DNA of 16,656 nucleotides from UBA3537 sp038106885 (GTDB taxonomy: Bacteria > Bacteroidota > Bacteroidia > Flavobacteriales > Flavobacteriaceae). Position numbers and translations under genes: made by a program. This document shows, piece by piece, positions 14,753-16,656 of the stretch; the stretch's first letter is position 1; each line of letters opens with the position of its first letter. The notes under the pieces are model-generated. The model was not told the origin of the DNA. It made no database searches and saw nothing but the letters and a program-made list of their open reading frames with translations. The stretch covers positions 1-16,656 of the forward strand of contig JAYNFX010000034.1 in NCBI GenBank assembly GCA_038106885.1, written 5' to 3'.

Positions 14753-15443
14753 ATTTGATTTCTTCTAAATATTCCTTCAAAACAGTACCATATTTTGATG
14801 CTTTAATATTTTGTGATAAACTATTGTAGATAGTATCTAAATATTTAAATTTTGCATCGCTAATATCCATTAAGGCTACATAAGGTGCTATTTCACTTTT
14901 ATTGTTATTGATAGCAAAGTTTATTGTATATAGATATTGTCTTTTTAAGTTTTTATCTCTCATGCCTGAAGCACGATCCATTTTATTTTGATCATTTAAA
15001 CGTTGGGCGTTTAAGAAAGTTTCAAGCAGTTCCAACTCTTTATTTTTAAACTTTTTTATGTTTTTATTATATGTTTCCAATAAATTTTGTTGAGGACCTC
15101 CAATAATTTCAGCATCAAAATTAAATCGATCTACCGAAGTATTTATTTTTGTAATACCATCATATCCAAAAAATGGTATTTTTTCCGAATTTGAGTTTTT
15201 GGAAAGACTTAGAAATAAAATTTCTGGTTCCTCAAGATTACAGCTTAGTTCAAATTCTTTTTCACCTTTAACAAACACAGAATCTAGAGTGATGAATTCA
15301 CGATCATTAATTTTTTGTAAATATAAATTCCCCTTTTGAAGACCATTTACAAATCCAATAATTGTATTATTTTTTTTGTTTTTTGGATTACATCCAAAAA
15401 CCATAATAAATGTTATTATAAATAATATCTTTTTTTTAATCAT
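14751..15443 (-). CDS. Probable lipoprotein with a DUF4369-like N-terminal domain
   Basis: From the ATG at 15443 the product is 230 aa. It opens with a lipoprotein signal, MIKKK followed by a hydrophobic stretch and VFGC, which puts the lipidated cysteine at residue 18. The residues after it (NPKNKKNN) are basic rather than acidic, so the surface-export signal of some Bacteroidota lipoproteins is absent and a periplasm-facing anchor is likely. Residues about 27-110 (GFVNGLQKGNLYLQKI, ITLDSVFVKGEKEFEL) resemble DUF4369, the beta domain usually placed before a thioredoxin-like domain. Here a charged helical region follows and no CxxC is present. An upstream in-frame ATG (15473) overlaps the DUF819 gene and gives a poor signal peptide, so it was rejected. 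It lies 16 nt after the DUF819 gene. Confidence 0.75.
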   Translation of the reverse strand: MIKKKILFIITFIMVFGCNPKNKKNNTIIGFVNGLQKGNLYLQKINDREFITLDSVFVKGEKEFELSCNLEEPEILFLSLSKNSNSEKIPFFGYDGITKINTSVDRFNFDAEIIGGPQQNLLETYNKNIKKFKNKELELLETFLNAQRLNDQNKMDRASGMRDKNLKRQYLYTINFAINNNKSEIAPYVALMDISDAKFKYLDTIYNSLSQNIKASKYGTVLKEYLEEIK

Positions 15444-15459
15444 AATATTTTTTTTAAAA

Positions 15460-16656
15460 CTAACTAGAAGCAATTGACATCAAAATAGTACATCCAATTG
15501 CTGCAACAGTTCCAATTGCATATCCAAAAACTGCTAATAATACACCAACAGTTGCGAGTGATGGATGGAAAGCAGTAGCAACTACAGGTGCTGAAGCTGC
15601 TCCTCCAACATTAGCCTGACTTCCAACAGCTAGAAAAAAGTAAGGGGCTTTAATAAGTTTTGCAACTACAATAAGTAATAATGCATGAATACTCATCCAT
15701 ACTGCTCCAATTATGATCAGTCCTGAGTTTTCAAAAATTAGTTTTAGGTCCATTTTCATTCCAATAGTAGCTACTAAAATATAAATAAAAGCACTTCCTA
15801 ATTTACTTGCTCCGGCTCCTTCATAATTCTTAGCTTTTGTAAAAGACAAAATAATAGCTATTAGTGTAGATATACTTATTAGCCAAAAGAACGATGAACC
15901 CAGAAAGGATAATATATTACCTGTTGTATTTGAAGAAATTTGATTAACTAAATTTTTAAAATAAGGAGCTAAAAATCCAGCAATGAAATGAGCAAAACTT
16001 ACTGCGCCAAAACCAATGCCACCAATAACCATTAAGTCTGTTAAGCTTGGATTCCTTTTTATACTCTCGCTAAATTTTGAAACTTTGATTTTCAACTCTT
16101 CAATTGCTGAAGTATCTGCTTTTAGCCAATTATTAATAATTTTACGTTTACCTATTCCAATTAATAATAAAGCCATCCAAATGTTTGCTATTACAATATC
16201 CACAAATACCATTCCACCATAAAGTTTGGGGTTATAACCGTATATCTCCAACATTGCTGTTTGATTTGCACCTCCACCAATCCAGCTTCCAGCGAGTGTT
16301 GATAATCCCCTCCAAACAGCATCTGCACCAACTCCACCTACTGTTTCAGGAGAAAAAAAAGAAATCATCAAGATGGCCAATGGTCCGCCAATTATTATTC
16401 CTAAAGTTCCAGTAAAAAACATTATTAATGCCTTCCACCCTAAATTAAAAATAGCCCTTAAATCAATACTCAATGTCATCAGTACAAGGGCTGCTGGCAA
16501 AAGAAATCTGCTTGCTACAAAATACAGATTACTGGATTCAACTACTATTTCACCAGAGCTATTTAATACCTCCCATTCAGGTGCAATCCATCCAAAAGTT
16601 GTGAACAAAGCAGGTAACATATATGCTACAAAAAGACCAGGAACAATTTTGTAAAA
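15460..16656 (-). CDS. DUF819 family integral membrane protein, N terminus beyond the window
   Basis: The frame is open to the window edge. Twelve residues (FYKIVPGLFVAY) precede the first visible ATG at 16620 and are membrane-like, so that Met is internal and the real start is off-window. About 398 residues are visible, with roughly nine or ten hydrophobic spans. Two glycine/asparagine-rich motifs, GSWIGGGANQTAM in the first half and GSQANVGGAASAPVVA in the second, are characteristic of DUF819 (YjcL-like) proteins and suggest two related halves, as in transporters with paired discontinuous helices. The substrate is unknown. The DUF4369-like lipoprotein gene follows 16 nt after the TAG stop, so the pair probably shares one transcript. 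Confidence 0.88.
   Translation of the reverse strand, partial: FYKIVPGLFVAYMLPALFTTFGWIAPEWEVLNSSGEIVVESSNLYFVASRFLLPAALVLMTLSIDLRAIFNLGWKALIMFFTGTLGIIIGGPLAILMISFFSPETVGGVGADAVWRGLSTLAGSWIGGGANQTAMLEIYGYNPKLYGGMVFVDIVIANIWMALLLIGIGKRKIINNWLKADTSAIEELKIKVSKFSESIKRNPSLTDLMVIGGIGFGAVSFAHFIAGFLAPYFKNLVNQISSNTTGNILSFLGSSFFWLISISTLIAIILSFTKAKNYEGAGASKLGSAFIYILVATIGMKMDLKLIFENSGLIIIGAVWMSIHALLLIVVAKLIKAPYFFLAVGSQANVGGAASAPVVATAFHPSLATVGVLLAVFGYAIGTVAAIGCTILMSIASS

Noticed and set aside
15444..15473. Upstream ATG extending the lipoprotein by ten residues
   Set aside because: It overlaps the end of the DUF819 gene and spoils the signal peptide; the start at 15443 gives a clean basic-hydrophobic-Cys lipoprotein signal.
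1..16656. Mobile elements, CRISPR arrays, defence or toxin-antitoxin cassettes
   Set aside because: No transposase, integrase, terminal inverted repeats, spaced direct repeats or recognisable defence genes were found on either strand; gene content and composition are uniform and housekeeping.

Overview
The window is a stretch of AT-rich chromosome from a member of the Bacteroidota, most likely a flavobacterium. Four things point that way: no start codon is preceded by a GGAGG-like Shine-Dalgarno site, A-rich sequence taking its place; two genes have an exact TAnnTTTG (Bacteroidota -7 element) just upstream; the tRNA gene has no encoded CCA; and a DUF3467 gene follows rpoC. Species-level assignment is not possible from this window.

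Region 1 (1-11653, all +) is the transcription/translation superoperon: the 3' part of tRNA-Trp(CCA), secE, nusG, rplK (L11), rplA (L1), rplJ (L10), rplL (L7/L12), rpoB, rpoC and a DUF3467 gene. It makes a protein-export subunit, an elongation factor, the L11/L1 and L10-L12 stalk parts of the large ribosomal subunit, and the two large RNA polymerase subunits. Most gaps are under 70 nt. The exception is the 123-nt rplL-rpoB gap, which holds a 16-bp near-perfect hairpin followed directly by a second hairpin with a U-rich tail. This is the best candidate regulatory RNA structure in the window, a probable attenuator or processing site. A bidirectional terminator closes the operon.

Region 2 (11689-13272, -) is prfC (release factor 3), convergent with the operon. 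A 208-nt AT-rich divergent gap separates it from idi.

Region 3 (13481-14737, +) has idi (type 1 isopentenyl-diphosphate isomerase) overlapping by ATGA a COG0720 pterin synthase whose CX5HGH motif resembles true 6-pyruvoyl-tetrahydropterin synthase more than QueD. A small helical protein of unknown function follows, with its own candidate promoter.

Region 4 (14751-16656, -) is a probable two-gene unit: a DUF819 multi-spanning membrane protein cut by the window edge, and downstream of it a DUF4369-like lipoprotein.

Overall this is mostly conserved housekeeping DNA. I found no mobile element, CRISPR array, phage gene, toxin-antitoxin pair or defence cassette, and no convincing new multi-gene system. 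The points worth following up are the rplL-rpoB tandem hairpins, the pterin-synthase subfamily, and the uncharacterised proteins (DUF3467, the 88-aa helical protein, and the DUF819/lipoprotein pair).
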